Part shown: one piece after another, positions 1-10,488 of the stretch
Layout of the letters: every line of letters begins with the position of its first letter
Position numbering within the stretch: position 1 is the first letter of the stretch
DNA from: Ephydatia muelleri
Taxonomy: Eukaryota; Porifera; Demospongiae; Spongillida; Spongillidae
Assembly: GCA_013339895.1 (NCBI GenBank)
Contig: JABACO010000001.1
Coordinates: forward strand, 30,680,773 to 30,744,772
Length of the DNA: 64,000 bases
Direction: 5' to 3'
Program-made: the position numbers and the translations under genes
The notes under the pieces: model-generated
What the model saw: only the letters and a program-made list of their open reading frames with translations
The model's database searches: none
Told to the model about the DNA's origin: nothing

Positions 1-1
1 A

Positions 2-892
2 TTGAAAAGCTTGAAGAAAGAGGGTAGTATTCCTGTTGGGGCACAGTCTCCATTACCAGAGGAATCGAGGGCAATATCTCCACCATCAGACATTTCCAGG
101 GCAAGATCCCCACTACCAGATAATCCCAGGGCAAGAAGGTTAAGTTCCATACTACCAGATGAACACAGGGCAAGTTCCCCCACACTAGATCAATCCAGTG
201 CAAGGCTCCTACTACCAGATACTTCCAGAGCAAGGTCAAATTCTGCACTACCAGATACTTCCAGGACAATGTCCCCACAGCCAGATCAATACAGGGCAAG
301 GTCCCCATCACTATGTCAGCAGCCAGACCTTGAAGTAACTATAACTCCCAAAACTGCAGACATGACTTCTATTGATACGGATGCATCTGAAAACGCTCAG
401 ACAGGTTCTGAGTTGCCTAGACAACATCAGCTCCAATTTTCACAACCTTGTCTACCGTCAGAGCACATCACTTCACCTGAAAGTATGTTTGATTTGGACA
501 CCTCCAACGCATCTCCACAGCAAAAGCCTCAAAAAGAGATTGCACCTGAATACAGCAAAGAACTTTGCAACCTGTTACCCAGTCAGAGTGCTGACTATGC
601 CCCAAGTTCCACACTACCAGATGGACATAAATCCCCATCATCTGTAATTGATATCCTTCTAATCCCATCCTCTGTCATACCTTCACCTCCTGCTACCGAC
701 GACTCCATACCTCTTTTGCCTCAAACCAACCTAACAACTTCAGAAAAAGATACAGTTATTGATCCTGATATGAATATTCAGCAAGTGGCGGGGTTCATAG
801 TGAAGTTTGTGTTGGCATCTGATGACCCAGAGCTGAGAGCAGCACTGAAGAGAATTGTCAACAGTGACCCTAACATTTCTAGGAGGTTGTAG
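2..892 (+). CDS. 3' exon of an unknown Pro/Ser-rich repeat protein (partial at left edge)
   Basis: The reading frame is open at the left edge and stops at 890-892, so this is the terminal coding exon of a gene that starts outside the window; no true start codon is placed here. About 100 residues near the beginning are a degenerate repeat built on a LPDxSRARSP-like motif (LPDNPRARR, LPDTSRARS, PDQYRARSP), rich in Pro, Ser and Arg and probably disordered. The middle is Ser/Thr/Pro-rich. The last 40 residues change character, to a short charged helix-like segment (QVAGFIVKFVLASDDPELR). I do not recognise the family. A polyadenylation signal at 1098-1103, about 200 bases after the stop, supports a real 3' end. 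Seen: the open frame, repeats and stop. Inferred: disorder and exon status. Confidence 0.6.
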   Translation: MKSLKKEGSIPVGAQSPLPEESRAISPPSDISRARSPLPDNPRARRLSSILPDEHRASSPTLDQSSARLLLPDTSRARSNSALPDTSRTMSPQPDQYRARSPSLCQQPDLEVTITPKTADMTSIDTDASENAQTGSELPRQHQLQFSQPCLPSEHITSPESMFDLDTSNASPQQKPQKEIAPEYSKELCNLLPSQSADYAPSSTLPDGHKSPSSVIDILLIPSSVIPSPPATDDSIPLLPQTNLTTSEKDTVIDPDMNIQQVAGFIVKFVLASDDPELRAALKRIVNSDPNISRRL

Positions 893-1718
893 TCATGTGT
901 AAGATTACATCAGTAAAAGGATTAGTTAGTTCTAGAATCAATGGATTTCTTAATGTCAGTAGTTTTGAAAGGCCACGAAACTGTTTTATTTTCAAACTCA
1001 TTTAATTCTTCACCAAGGTATTATAATTGGTGGATATTTTTGTATGGGTGTCATGAACTGGATGATTACTTTATTTTTAACTTAATACACAACGTCAAAT
1101 AAAACACTAACCAATCTTTCACTCAGAAGGCAATTCTGTCCTACGAACCGCTATTGATCTTGGGATTATTAGTATTATTTATTTTTTAATCTTGTGATTA
1201 TGATACAAAACATCATGATACAATACAACGCACTAATGATTCATACAATACATACGTATGAATTATTGTTATACATTTTTTTAATTTGACAATGATTATA
1301 TATGTAATTTCTGATATACGCATTGTTGCATCATCCCAAAACACAAGTTCAGCTTTTCACTCTACGGAGGATGGCTCTGGCATTGGCTCTTAGTATTTTA
1401 TTGTGATAATATACATTACATTCACAAACGCTAATTTACTATTATTACAGCACAAATGTAAGGTCAATGCACAAATACGGACAATGTCTAAAAACAAGCC
1501 TGCCACAAAATCGAAATTGCACCCTAGAACCCCACCTCTATGCATTCGGTTGCTGGTCAAATGATACAGCTTGATACATGTATATGGTGGCTACAATAAC
1601 TAACAAAGACGCAAAGCAAAAGAACATAGTTTAAAGGTAAACAGTATATCATACTCTTTCAGTGTGCACACATAGCTGCTTTGCAAACATACGTTTGTTT
1701 GACAAGTGCATATTTCGT
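893..1718 (+). other. 3' UTR and AT-rich intergenic DNA
   Basis: AT-rich DNA with no convincing gene. AATAAA at 1098-1103 is the likely polyadenylation signal of the gene ending at 892. The remainder shows only short TATA/ATTA-rich stretches. Confidence 0.5.
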
Positions 1719-2180
1719 TCAGCAATATCTTAGATTATCGGAAGTTTCGTTAGAAACTTCCATATAGGATTTGACCCCGACTATGAATGTCATTAAAAAA
1801 ACGCGACCCGTCTGTAACAACACTCCCGACGTTCGGATCGTGTAGCTTGTTTTAGCAATCGATCTAGAAGTCAAAAATGAGTAGTTTCGTTTTTGTTTCA
1901 TGTCGCAGAACCGCGTGGTTGTAGAGAACAAGAGTGTACTGCCCGTTCTCGTACCCAGTCTCGGAACAAGGGGCGGGTCGTCTTCTTCTCCTCCTTCTTG
2001 GCAACGCATAACTCGGGACAGGAACACTTTTAAGCGATCAAAATTTCACCGCTAGCTTCAGAATCGGATGGAGGACTCGCTTTTATATAAATAATCGATG
2101 TTATACTCTGATACACAATCGACTATCAGCCTATGTCTTGTATAATTAGACATTGGGTGTGAAAAAAAAATTAAGAAAAA

Positions 2181-2458
2181 AAGTAAATAAAAACATTCTC
2201 TACGAGAAAGTTGGTGGGATATAGGATTTGAAGGCAATTGGTGGTGTAAAAAGCAAGGAAACAAGGTCTTATCAGAAGGGAAAATGTAATAGTCCTATAT
2301 TTAGCACACAAACAACATACGCCCTAGAAATGTGCTAAATATAGGACTATTACATTTTCCCTTCTGATAAGACCTTGCTTCCTTGCTTTTTACACCACCA
2401 ATTGCCTTCAAATCCTATATCCCACCAACTTTCTCGTAGAGAATGTTTTTATTTACTT
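2181..2458. mobile_element. Foldback (MITE-like) element with 128-bp arms
   Basis: Bases 2181-2308 and 2331-2458 are inverted copies of 128 bp separated by a 22-base loop; reading them against each other I find one mismatch. The outer ends read AAGTAAATAAAAACATTC on each strand. Related pieces occur at about 16300-16380 (shared AAATAAAAACATT and GGGATATAGGATTTGAAGG) and about 57547-57592 (shared TCCCACCAACTTTCTCGT), so it belongs to a dispersed family. Short frames across it are by-products of the palindrome. The near-identity of the arms suggests recent insertion or conversion between the arms. Confidence 0.85.
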
Positions 2459-4414
2459 GTAGTAGATACAACACTGAGTACAATTTGATATAATATTTAT
2501 ACTGATAATGATGATTTGTTCTATTACGTTTTAGTCAGTTGTTCTCACTAAATATTGAAATTCATATTTGGCGTGGGCCAAATACGGCTAAATATCCAGG
2601 CGTCTACTAGCTACTGCATTTAATTAAGGCAAGTACATAACGGGTACTTCTTAGTCTCATACCAGTACGCGTAGCGGTGATGTAATCCACCCGCAGCTGC
2701 GTAATGTTGGGTCTGCGTACGAGTCTAGGCATTGCTGGGTATAACAGTTTGACTGAACTGTTAATTACATTTACATGTATTAGAGAACTTCCTCTTTGTG
2801 GACCTATATTGCTACATGTACAACGCCCTGTGGGATGCTGTAGCCTCTGCGCTGGGGAGGCACTTTATTTGTCAGACAGATCTAATGTGTGTATTTCTCT
2901 GCCTATGTATACGACCTGTGTGTGTTGAAACACTCTCTCTGAAGTGTATACAATTAATATAAGTGGCGCGGGTGGCGCGGTCACAGAGTTGATAACAGTT
3001 TTATTACCAATTCATACTCTGATGTGTGTACATGTACATGTATGTCTGTCACGGCAAAATATAAATCTCTGCTACACAGAGAATTTTGCATGTAATTAGT
3101 TGGCAGTGCAATATTATAATCCACACGTTCGCTATAGTTTTTTTATGATGATTGTATGATTTGTACTTCAGGCCGATTCTGGTATGCACGGGGTATAGAC
3201 CTTAGTGGACCTTTAACACACCCGATGGCGGGGGATTGGGTGACCCCCCGGATACACTGACCCCCGGTCACTCTATACTAGGATACAGTGACGGGGGGTG
3301 GGATAGGGAGACCCCTTCCAGTATTTTACATGCGCTAGAATTTAGCCACGAGGTTGCGCACACATAATTGTCAAAATGATGGAAAGCTTTGATGACATAT
3401 ATAGAATTTTGACGGACAAGATCTGATGGAAAAAGGGGATGGAAAAGCTTGAAACGCGTAACTTCCGACGAAAGGTACATGTGGTTCGTCCGCGTCAACG
3501 ACGAAGGGTACTGACATGTAGTGATGTTGTTTGTCCGCGTGAGCAGCGAATATTAAAGTACATGTGGATTTTCCACGTGAGGTGTGCCCTAGCTCCTTCA
3601 CTTATAATACATGTAAGTATAGCCCGACCTTTTGGCGGAAGGTTGGGTATCAAGCCAATACCAAGTTTGTGTCCATATCGTAATGAGGTTGATGATAACT
3701 GTTTTTCTAGAGCACTAGTGGGCTTTATTAATCACTGAATCGCAGGAAGACCATACTGAACTGCTTGCATTGATAGCGACCTATACACTATACAGTATGT
3801 CTCACAATGCTGATCAATTTTCATCGTACTTGAAGGAAGATTATATGAATCAATGAGCGAAGACAACCATGCATGCAAGATTAATACACTGCTGACATCA
3901 ATATTTGTGTATGCTATGATTCTGTAGGAAAGCATAAGTGATTGAAACATGCTCCTATTACAAAATGTCGTCAACAGCATTCAAGAAGCAATATACATGT
4001 ATCTTACAAATACATATACATCAAATCATTATGCAAAATGGAACTGACATTAACTGTGTAACTTTACAATGTAATTGCGTTTCTATATATGTGGCATGTG
4101 CTTCATAGTCCTTATCCCAAAGCTTGTCACAAAGCGATTTAATTCGCGAGTTAAACTAAACAACTGAACTCAACTGTTGCAGGCTTTACCTGGATAAATT
4201 AAAAGTAGGAAGCTTGCCTTTGTCCGTTACAATAGGACCATAGTAATTAGTCGTAAACCAAACATCTTACTCTGCATGTGTATGCAGTGCTACATGTATG
4301 AGTGGATAGATGGAGAATGATGGGGGGGGGGGGGGGGTCACCATATCCCTATAGCTTTCTCGAATTTTGTGTACCTTTTAGTGTTTAGACGAACGATGTC
4401 AACAACTTATTTCA
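2459..4414. other. Gene-poor stretch with a degraded TA-flanked MITE
   Basis: I see no supportable gene. At about 2651-2737 a worn inverted repeat runs from TAGTCTCATACCAG to GGGTCTGCGTACGAGTCTA. Its inner part (GCGGTGATGTAAT, CCGCAGCTGCG) is the same as in the intact element at 9365-9479. At 3238-3300 there is a short inverted repeat around CCCCCCGG/GGGGGGT with copies of CACTGTATCC-like sequence. At 3470-3565 a motif with TTTGTCCGCGTGAG / GTTCGTCCGCGTCA is imperfectly duplicated. A homopolymer G run lies at 4322-4338. Confidence 0.45.
4321..4338 (+). repeat. Poly-G run
   Basis: Seventeen G in a row. Similar runs occur at 19141-19171 (C), 39090-39110, 41401-41432 and 57794-57810 (C). Length is likely unstable and prone to assembly error. 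Confidence 0.9.
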
Positions 4415-4610
4415 AGTTACTCATTCAGACTACATCATTTCCCTTTGCATAGGAGTATTTTTGGGTCGCTCTACTGCTTGTTACATCCTTACCATACAGG
4501 ATGTACACAAGTTCGAGACCTCCAATCTTATGGTAAGGACGTAACAAGCAGTAGAGCAACCCAAAAATACTCCTATGCAAAGGGAATTGATGTAGTCTGA
4601 ATAAGTAACT
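4415..4610. repeat. Foldback inverted repeat, 82-bp arms
   Basis: Arms 4415-4496 and 4529-4610 are inverted copies with only a few mismatches around a 32-base loop. It lies immediately upstream of, and probably inside an intron of, the integrase relic that follows. It has no coding potential. Confidence 0.8.
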
Positions 4611-4712
4611 GATGCAGCACTCCATCCAATTCCTGTGAAATCAAAAGTTTGGTACCAGGTATATAACTGTTGATTTCCTAATAACAGTATCTTGAATGAT
4701 GCATTTCCATAG

Positions 4713-6038
4713 GTTGGCATCGATCTAATCGGACCTCTCACAGTAACTGCTCAGGGAAATAAGTATATTGTTACTTTGATGGACTATTTCTCTAAATGGC
4801 CAGAAGCAGAGGCTATAAAGGATAAGAGTGCAAACAGTGTTGCCATTTTCTTGAACAAGGTCATTTGCAGGTACACTATACATTGTACTTTAACAATAAA
4901 GAGATTTATAGTACTGTACTGTGCACTTTATTCTAACAGGTCTGTTTTAATAATCATTTTGATGCATCAATATTTTGTGCTTATCTTTAATTTAGATTTG
5001 GGGCACCAAAGGTCATAATCAGTGATCAAGGGAGAGAATTTGTGAACTTTGTGTGCAAGAAGCTCTTCAAACTTACCAAAGTTCATCACAAAATGTCATC
5101 TGCTTATCACCTCCAAACCACTGGTTTAATAGAAAAGTACAACCAAACACTGCAAAGATCTTTGGTAAAACTCGTCAATAAAGAACTGGACAACTGGGAC
5201 ATATTTTTGGAAGGAGTACTTTTTGCATACCGGACATCGGTACATAAATCAACAGGTGTTCCACCATTTGAAACAATGTTTGGTCGGTAAGGAAAACACA
5301 TTCACGAGTTAATACTTTTACTATATTTCAATCTCTTTAGGAGAGCAATACTACACATAGAAACAGAAGAACAGTGTGCAGCAGTTCTCTTGTTGAAGAC
5401 AGTGATAGTAATGATTTGGAGACTGCAATGAACAAAATGACAGACGTGAAAAGACACTGTACCAGAAGGCCTATGACAATATTTTATCTGCACAACAGCG
5501 TTACAAGAGAGATTATGATTAAAAGCATTGCAAAGGCAAGGTAAGATCCTAAGTGTATAAATAAAAATGAATTAGATTTTTTTTATCAACAGGCTCTTGA
5601 TGTTGGGTCCATGGTGTTACTTAGGAATTCTCAGCGTGATGGAAAGTCAGGTGGTAAATAGCAGCAGCGTTGGCTTGGACCGTACAAAGTTCAAGAGTCA
5701 GTTGGTAAGGGTGTTTACAAGCTACTGAATCCTTCAACTGGAAAGGCATCAAGAAAGTAGTGAATGTGTGCCGACTGAAGCCATACTATTCGAGAAAAAG
5801 TCCGGTTTTTCATTTCTCAGATTCATCAGTATTCCAGACTTGTAGCAGAAGTGATGAAGCATGCAGTCCAATAGCTGTTAGACATTACCGCAAAAAAAGA
5901 ATAGCGATTTCATCTGCTGATGATGATTGCATTGAATCCAGTCATTATAAATGGCTCTGCACTGCATGCAGCAAATACCTGAAATCACTCATGTATTCTA
6001 AACCCGCACTTCTTCACCTCATTGAAGATTGCGTGTGA
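4713..6038 (+). pseudogene. Ginger/GIN1-like integrase relic, copy 1 (intron-bearing)
   Basis: A Gypsy-integrase-like transposase broken into exons. After an acceptor (TTTCCATAG, about 4712) comes the first catalytic-Asp block (GIDLIGPLTV, DYFSKWPEAEA). An intron at about 4871-4995 separates it from the second-Asp block (FGAPKVIISDQGREF). The exon runs on through SSAYHLQTTGLIEKYNQTL, which holds the catalytic Glu, to about 5288. Further exons at about 5341-5540 and 5592-5757 carry a GPY/F module (RWLGPYKV) and a C-terminal Lys/Arg-rich tail to about 6038. There are in-frame stops (for example near 5660 and 5758) and frame changes, so it is not intact. Introns and the GPY motif fit Ginger DNA transposons or genes derived from them better than an LTR element; no LTRs, gag or RT are nearby. 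The element's ends were not found. Confidence 0.75.
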
Positions 6039-7490
6039 CCTCTGAGTTCACCGACGGTACTTTCGCGAATGGAATTATCCATGATGAAGCAGTCCAGATC
6101 CCGAAGGCGTTGCCGCTTGGCTGCTTCCACCGACATCTCTGTCTTGAGAAGACGCGTTTCCTCCTCAAACACATATGGAGAAATGCCCGGTCAAAAGGAA
6201 TTGACAATTGTTGCGGTTTGCATATTCGCGTATACTCCCGTATAACTTCCATAGAAAATATATGGATTTTTAACACATTGATTATTAATGCCTTAACTAC
6301 AATCCGCCCACCTTAGGTCGCAGTCAATTTTGCTTCAGAATAATAAGATCTTGATTATCAGTAGAAAAAAACTATCTCTTTACAATGAAATATTTCTTGC
6401 CTTTTAATAACACTTTCCATAGAGATGTATACAAAATGTTTTTTTCCATACCTAATTAATGTATTCAATCGCTCATAATTCTTAGCTCAAATAAGATAGT
6501 GATTAGGTCGCACTTAAATTAAACGAAATTAAAGGTAATGTACTTCATAATTTTTTACAGTAGTCAAAATATTTTTAGATCCCACTGTTTTCTTGCCTCA
6601 AGTTGTTTTGGGCGCAATAATTTAAGACCGTATTTTTACGGATACGTATTTGTTTATGCGATAATGTTATGCCCACATGGATCACGTGCACTTGCGATTG
6701 TGGATCTGTATTAATTCAGCGCGTTAATTAGATACTGCAACATAAAACAACATCATCTTGTTGGCAACGAGGTCACGTGAGGGCTTTGCTACAATAAAAA
6801 CACGATCGTGCGTGCAGAGATAATGGCGGAACAAGCGGCAGTGTCTTAAATTCTTACATTGCAAAGCTGTCTCTACTGTGTGCTCGCTCTTCTATTCAAG
6901 AACATGTACATTATCTAAGTGATACCTACAGGTAGAGCCTTTTGCTTCTTACTAATTGAATGCTATACAACATGTATATTGCATACAAGTGCATGCAAAA
7001 AGTACTGGATGCATGTACTTACAAACACTGGCTCTGGTTGTTTTGCAGTAACACATTTAAGCTTGCAGGCTCAATACATGTATGGCAGAATACTGCGTCC
7101 TTTGCCTAATCGTAGTGTAGAAAAGGCCACTTTGCAAACCACTGTGGCTTGAAGCTTCCTTTTTAACGCCAAATGAACGCTTCGGGAACTTGAAACCCAA
7201 TGCCGGCTGGTGAAGTCGATTGGATACATGTACACGAGTTTCACTTTGAGAAGGTGAACCCTCAGAATAGCTTGTAGAACAAGTTGCCATATGATTATCG
7301 GGTCCGAGCCAATGGTAATGTCAGAATCGGCGCAGTAGATAGGAATCACTGAGGAATCGGTTAATCGCTTGCAAAATGATAGCTTTCTAAATGACGCACA
7401 CAAAATAATAGTTACTTGTCTAGTAACGCATTTATATTTTGGTCACTGCGCACCAATGATAAAACCGGTTATTATTACAACGGGATAGTA
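6039..7490. other. No supportable gene
   Basis: Mixed AT-rich DNA with many short frames, none with recognisable domains. 6019-6316 may still belong to the tail of the preceding integrase relic. I see no repeat with clear ends. Confidence 0.35.
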
Positions 7491-7496
7491 AGCTTT

Positions 7497-7612
7497 GTTC
7501 CCAGACCCAAACATTCGCAGCTGCGAATTCATTACAGCTTTTCACAGATGGATTACATCACTGTTACGTGAATAGCGGAGTTGTAATCAATCCGCAACTG
7601 CGATGTTAACTA
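7497..7612. repeat. Degraded member of the TA-flanked foldback MITE family
   Basis: Starts TTGTTCCCAGACCCAAACATT and contains CGCAGCTGCG, GATGGATTACATCACTG and AATCAATCCGCAACTGCG in inverted order. These match the inner parts of the intact element at 9365-9479. The outer right end is lost. Confidence 0.6.
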
Positions 7613-7797
7613 AACGAAATAACGCAGATTTAAAAAAAAAAAAGTGCTGGGGAAAAGAAAAGTGGTCCGGCGAAAGCCGGACTTGCCGGACCTATTCCTA
7701 CGTCCCTGACTTAGTCGGGTCCTTAGACTAGTGTTTGCGTATGCATGAAAGCTAGATTACGCACATGCATATACTACCCAAGTGTTGTGTCACTGAG

Positions 7798-7946
<149 letters not shown>

Positions 7947-7969
7947 TGTGTGCGCACACAAATGTATAA

Positions 7970-8195
7970 TGTCACATTGAGGCACAGTCTTTCTGATGGG
8001 CAGCGCAAAACAGCAAATGACAACTACAACCAACACCTCAAGGCCAAGGCATTGCGTGACATCTACAATGCAAATATTGAGAAGGCTGAGAAGGAATGGA
8101 AGGGTAGAGGGCAGAAGGACCGCGACTTGATCCTAGGTTGCTTGGAATCCAGGGCCCAGCTGTCTCCCTTCATCTCACACGCCTACCTGGACATG
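7970..8195 (+). pseudogene. Orphan coding fragment of unknown protein
   Basis: One frame stays open from just after the GT tract to about 8195. It encodes a charged, helix-rich segment (SDGQRKTANDNYNQH, AEKEWKGRGQKDRDLI, ESRAQLSPFISHAYLDMG) and ends at a plausible donor (ATGG|GTGTGT). It looks like one exon of a multi-exon gene, possibly transposon-borne, but lies outside the inverted-repeat end that starts at 8318. I do not recognise the family. Confidence 0.4.
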
Positions 8196-8317
8196 GGTGT
8201 GTGGGTGATGGCAGTCTGTAATTGTCCACTTTTGTACACTTGGCTGCTCATCTGATCCCATCAAACACCCACCCCCCTCCTTTCCTAATATCATCCTCAT
8301 GGGGTCCACCTCCAGGT

Positions 8318-8566
8318 TAGCCTCGTCCCCAGGCTCTATTATTATATTAAAGTTACGGGGGCGAAAAATAGGGCCTGCAGACACTGCCAGGGTCCTAGCG
8401 TGCATGCGCTAGCCATTACCAAGAAAAGTGGTAATCGTATACTTTTGTAGTTTATTTTGGAAACATGGATTCCGTATACTCCTCGTTCCCAGCGCTGGCT
8501 TTTCCTCGTCTCCATGTGTGTCCCGTAGATTTTCATTGCGCTCCATTTAGAAATACACAACGCGTA
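8318..8566 (+). mobile_element. Terminal region of a second RecQ/DUF6589-type element
   Basis: From TA at 8318-8319 the sequence GCCTCGTCCCCAGGCTCTATT and what follows aligns with the right end of the 9499-11350 element read on the opposite strand: the same start, ATTAAAGTT, AAAAATAGGGCCTG, CATGCGCTAGCC, then a hairpin, then GCGCTCCATTT. The hairpin after GCTAGCC is conserved as a structure but not in sequence (ATTACC...GGTAAT here, ATTCTCCAG...CTGGAGAAT in the other). In the other element this end lies upstream of the zinc-finger gene, so here it would lie upstream of the DUF6589-like exons that follow. Confidence 0.75.
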
Positions 8567-8621
8567 TACAAGTAAAGTATTTCTACTGAGCTATGCATGC
8601 ACGTGTTCTATGCCATTTTGC

Positions 8622-9060
8622 AGCTTTAGTACACCTTTTCACTGATGCCTGTAAGGAAGGAGATGGCGAACGTGTCATCAGATGTTGGAAGTTGTGTATG
8701 CTTCACTTCATGCAGAAAGGAAGACTAAGTATGCACTCTAGGCTCTTCGACTACAATTCCAATTTGCTACTCTTCAGCCTAACCTTGTGCACCAGCTAAC
8801 TGGGGAAGATTTGTGAATACCCATGGTGGCAAAGGGCGCAACCTGCCTTGTTATCTCCACAATGAGCATGTAAACAGGCTTTACAAACAATTAATAGCAA
8901 ACATGGGAGCGCTAGCACTCGTGCTGCAAGAGCAGTGTCCTCCCTTGAGAGGCTTGCTCTTGGTTTTGAGAGACAGACAGGCATCCATCCAGAGGCAACT
9001 GATCACAGCAGGAAGTCAGATGCGACAGATGTGCAGATTGTTGTAGAAGTTGTATTAAAG
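8622..9060 (+). pseudogene. DUF6589-like protein fragment (transposon-borne)
   Basis: After an acceptor (CCATTTTGCAG, about 8622) one exon carries a block typical of DUF6589 proteins (LFTDACKEGDGERVIRCWK). A second exon from about 8800 carries the block NTHGGKGRNLPCYLHNEHVN, and the next part (RAARAVSSLERLALGFERQ, then DHSRKSDATDVQIVVEVV) continues after one frame change near 8910. DUF6589 proteins are known from cnidarians, other invertebrates and fungi and have no established biochemical role. Only the C-terminal portion is present. It lies in the orientation expected if it belongs to the element whose end starts at 8318, with an internal deletion of the first exons. Seen: the motif order and frame break. 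Inferred: membership in that element. Confidence 0.65.
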
Positions 9061-9364
9061 GCCAGAATATACTTGAGGTGATTGATCAGAGATGTGAATC
9101 AAAGTTCCCCAACTTCTCTCCATATCACCTAGATACCTACACCTGTCTTTCCCCACGCTTGTCACTCCCCTGATCTCCACACACATGAACACTCAAACTC
9201 AATTTATAATCAATATACTCATGCTTTTGGGGAAGGTATTTGGAAGTTCATAACCAGTGGCTCTAATATGTACTTCTGTGTGTATGCGGTGATGCCCCCA
9301 CATTTGGAGGGACCTTACCCACACCTACCCTAGTTAACATCGATGAATCAACAGATGGAGGTAT

Positions 9365-9479
9365 TAGTCTCGTACCCAGACCCTTAATCCCACAGCTGCG
9401 GATGGATTACATCACCGCTACGTTAGCGGTGATGTAATTCATCCGCAGCTGTGGGAATAAGGGTCTGGGTACGAGACTA
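9365..9479. mobile_element. Foldback MITE with TA-flanked AGTCTCGTACCCAGACC ends
   Basis: An almost perfect palindrome: TAGTCTCGTACCCAGACCC to its inverse GGGTCTGGGTACGAGACTA, with long arms that also pair GCAGCTGCGGATG / CATCCGCAGCTG and meet near 9420. TA stands at each edge, as either the target duplication or the last bases of the repeat. Other members: 32471-32571 (intact), 26483-26556, 2651-2737 and 7497-7612 (worn), and a single end at 27053-27070. Confidence 0.9.
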
Positions 9480-9676
9480 TGGAGTTATGGCATGGCTGGC
9501 CTCGTCCCCAGGCCCTATTTTTATATTAAAGTTAGCGGGGACAAAAAATAGGGCCTGGTAGCGATTGGCAAGGTCTTGGTGCGCATGCGCTAGCCATTCT
9601 CCAGAATCTGGAGAATCGTGCACTGTCGTAATTTGGTTTGCTCATTTCCGTATCTTACTAGTCTGATCGACGAGTG

Positions 9677-10488
9677 ATGGCGTATTCAGCTGAGTTCCGT
9701 GAAGCGGTAGCTTATTCTCTAAGTTGTGTTCACCAGGAAAGCCTAGTACTCAAGGCCAAGCAGGAGGAAGCTCCTTTCCATCTGTACAATGGTCGGGATG
9801 TGTTCGCTTGGTTTCCTACTGGGTACGGGAAGTCAATTTGCTACCAACTCTTACCGTTCATGTTCGACTTCAAACTGAAGCGCAACACTGCTCCACAAGA
9901 TCAACGTAGCTCAGTCCTAGTGATTTCTCCACTAGTTTCCCAGATGGTCGACCAAGTCTCTGGTCTACAGAAGAGAGGTGTTAATGCTGCAATACTCTCT
10001 GGAAACAAGGGTAAGTATTCCTATGTTTAAAAAACCAGATCTAGATGCCAATGTGTCATTGAGGTTTTCTTCTTATTTGTGCAGATGTGGACAAGGAACT
10101 AAATGCCAGTGAGAGACAAGTGTCTCTTGGTCATTTTCAGCTCCTGTACAGTGCTCCTGAGGCCATTCTTGGTACAGATTCCTTGTGGAGACAATTTCTT
10201 GTCTGTCCTCCTCTGTCAGTTAGCATTGTGGCAGTAGCTGTTGATGAAGCACACTGTGTCTTCAAGTGGTAAGTAGCTTGAGTAAAAATAAAAAATAATT
10301 CAATGTTTCCACTATACAGGAGCAAAGACTTTCGCCCTTCATTTGGTGCACTGAAAGACCTAAGGGCTTTTATGCCACCTGGTGTTCCAATGCTTGCAAC
10401 TACTGCTACAGTAACTGTGAGAATGAGGGAGTACATAATTGAAAAGCTAGACAGGGGAGGTTGTTTCATTGTGTCAGCAGAATTCTGA
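9677..10488 (+). CDS. RecQ-like SF2 helicase, truncated, three exons (element-borne)
   Basis: Exons 9677-10010, 10085-10268 and 10320-10488 join in phase to 228 codons. Introns are GTAAGT...GCAG and GTAAGT...ACAG, and both junction codons make sense (Asp, Trp). The start is the ATG at 9677. RecQ-family motifs appear in order: Walker A (FPTGYGKSICYQLLP), motif Ia (VLVISPLVSQMVDQV), motif II as DEAH (VDEAHCVFKW), motif III (ATTATVT). The protein stops just after IIEKLDRGGCFIVSA, so the second helicase domain (motifs IV-VI), any zinc-binding region and HRDC domain are missing. RecQ enzymes unwind DNA 3' to 5' using ATP; this product lacks half the motor and should not be an active helicase. Intact splice sites suggest young decay. 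It lies inside inverted repeats, opposite a zinc-finger gene. Confidence 0.8.

Noticed and set aside
2058-2264. Minus-strand frame in the foldback element
   Set aside because: Lies mostly within a palindrome arm and its AT-rich flank, with no coding signal.
4713-6038. LTR retrotransposon for the integrase at 4.7 kb
   Set aside because: No LTRs, gag or RT in the neighbourhood, and the gene has spliceosomal introns; a Ginger-type origin fits better.
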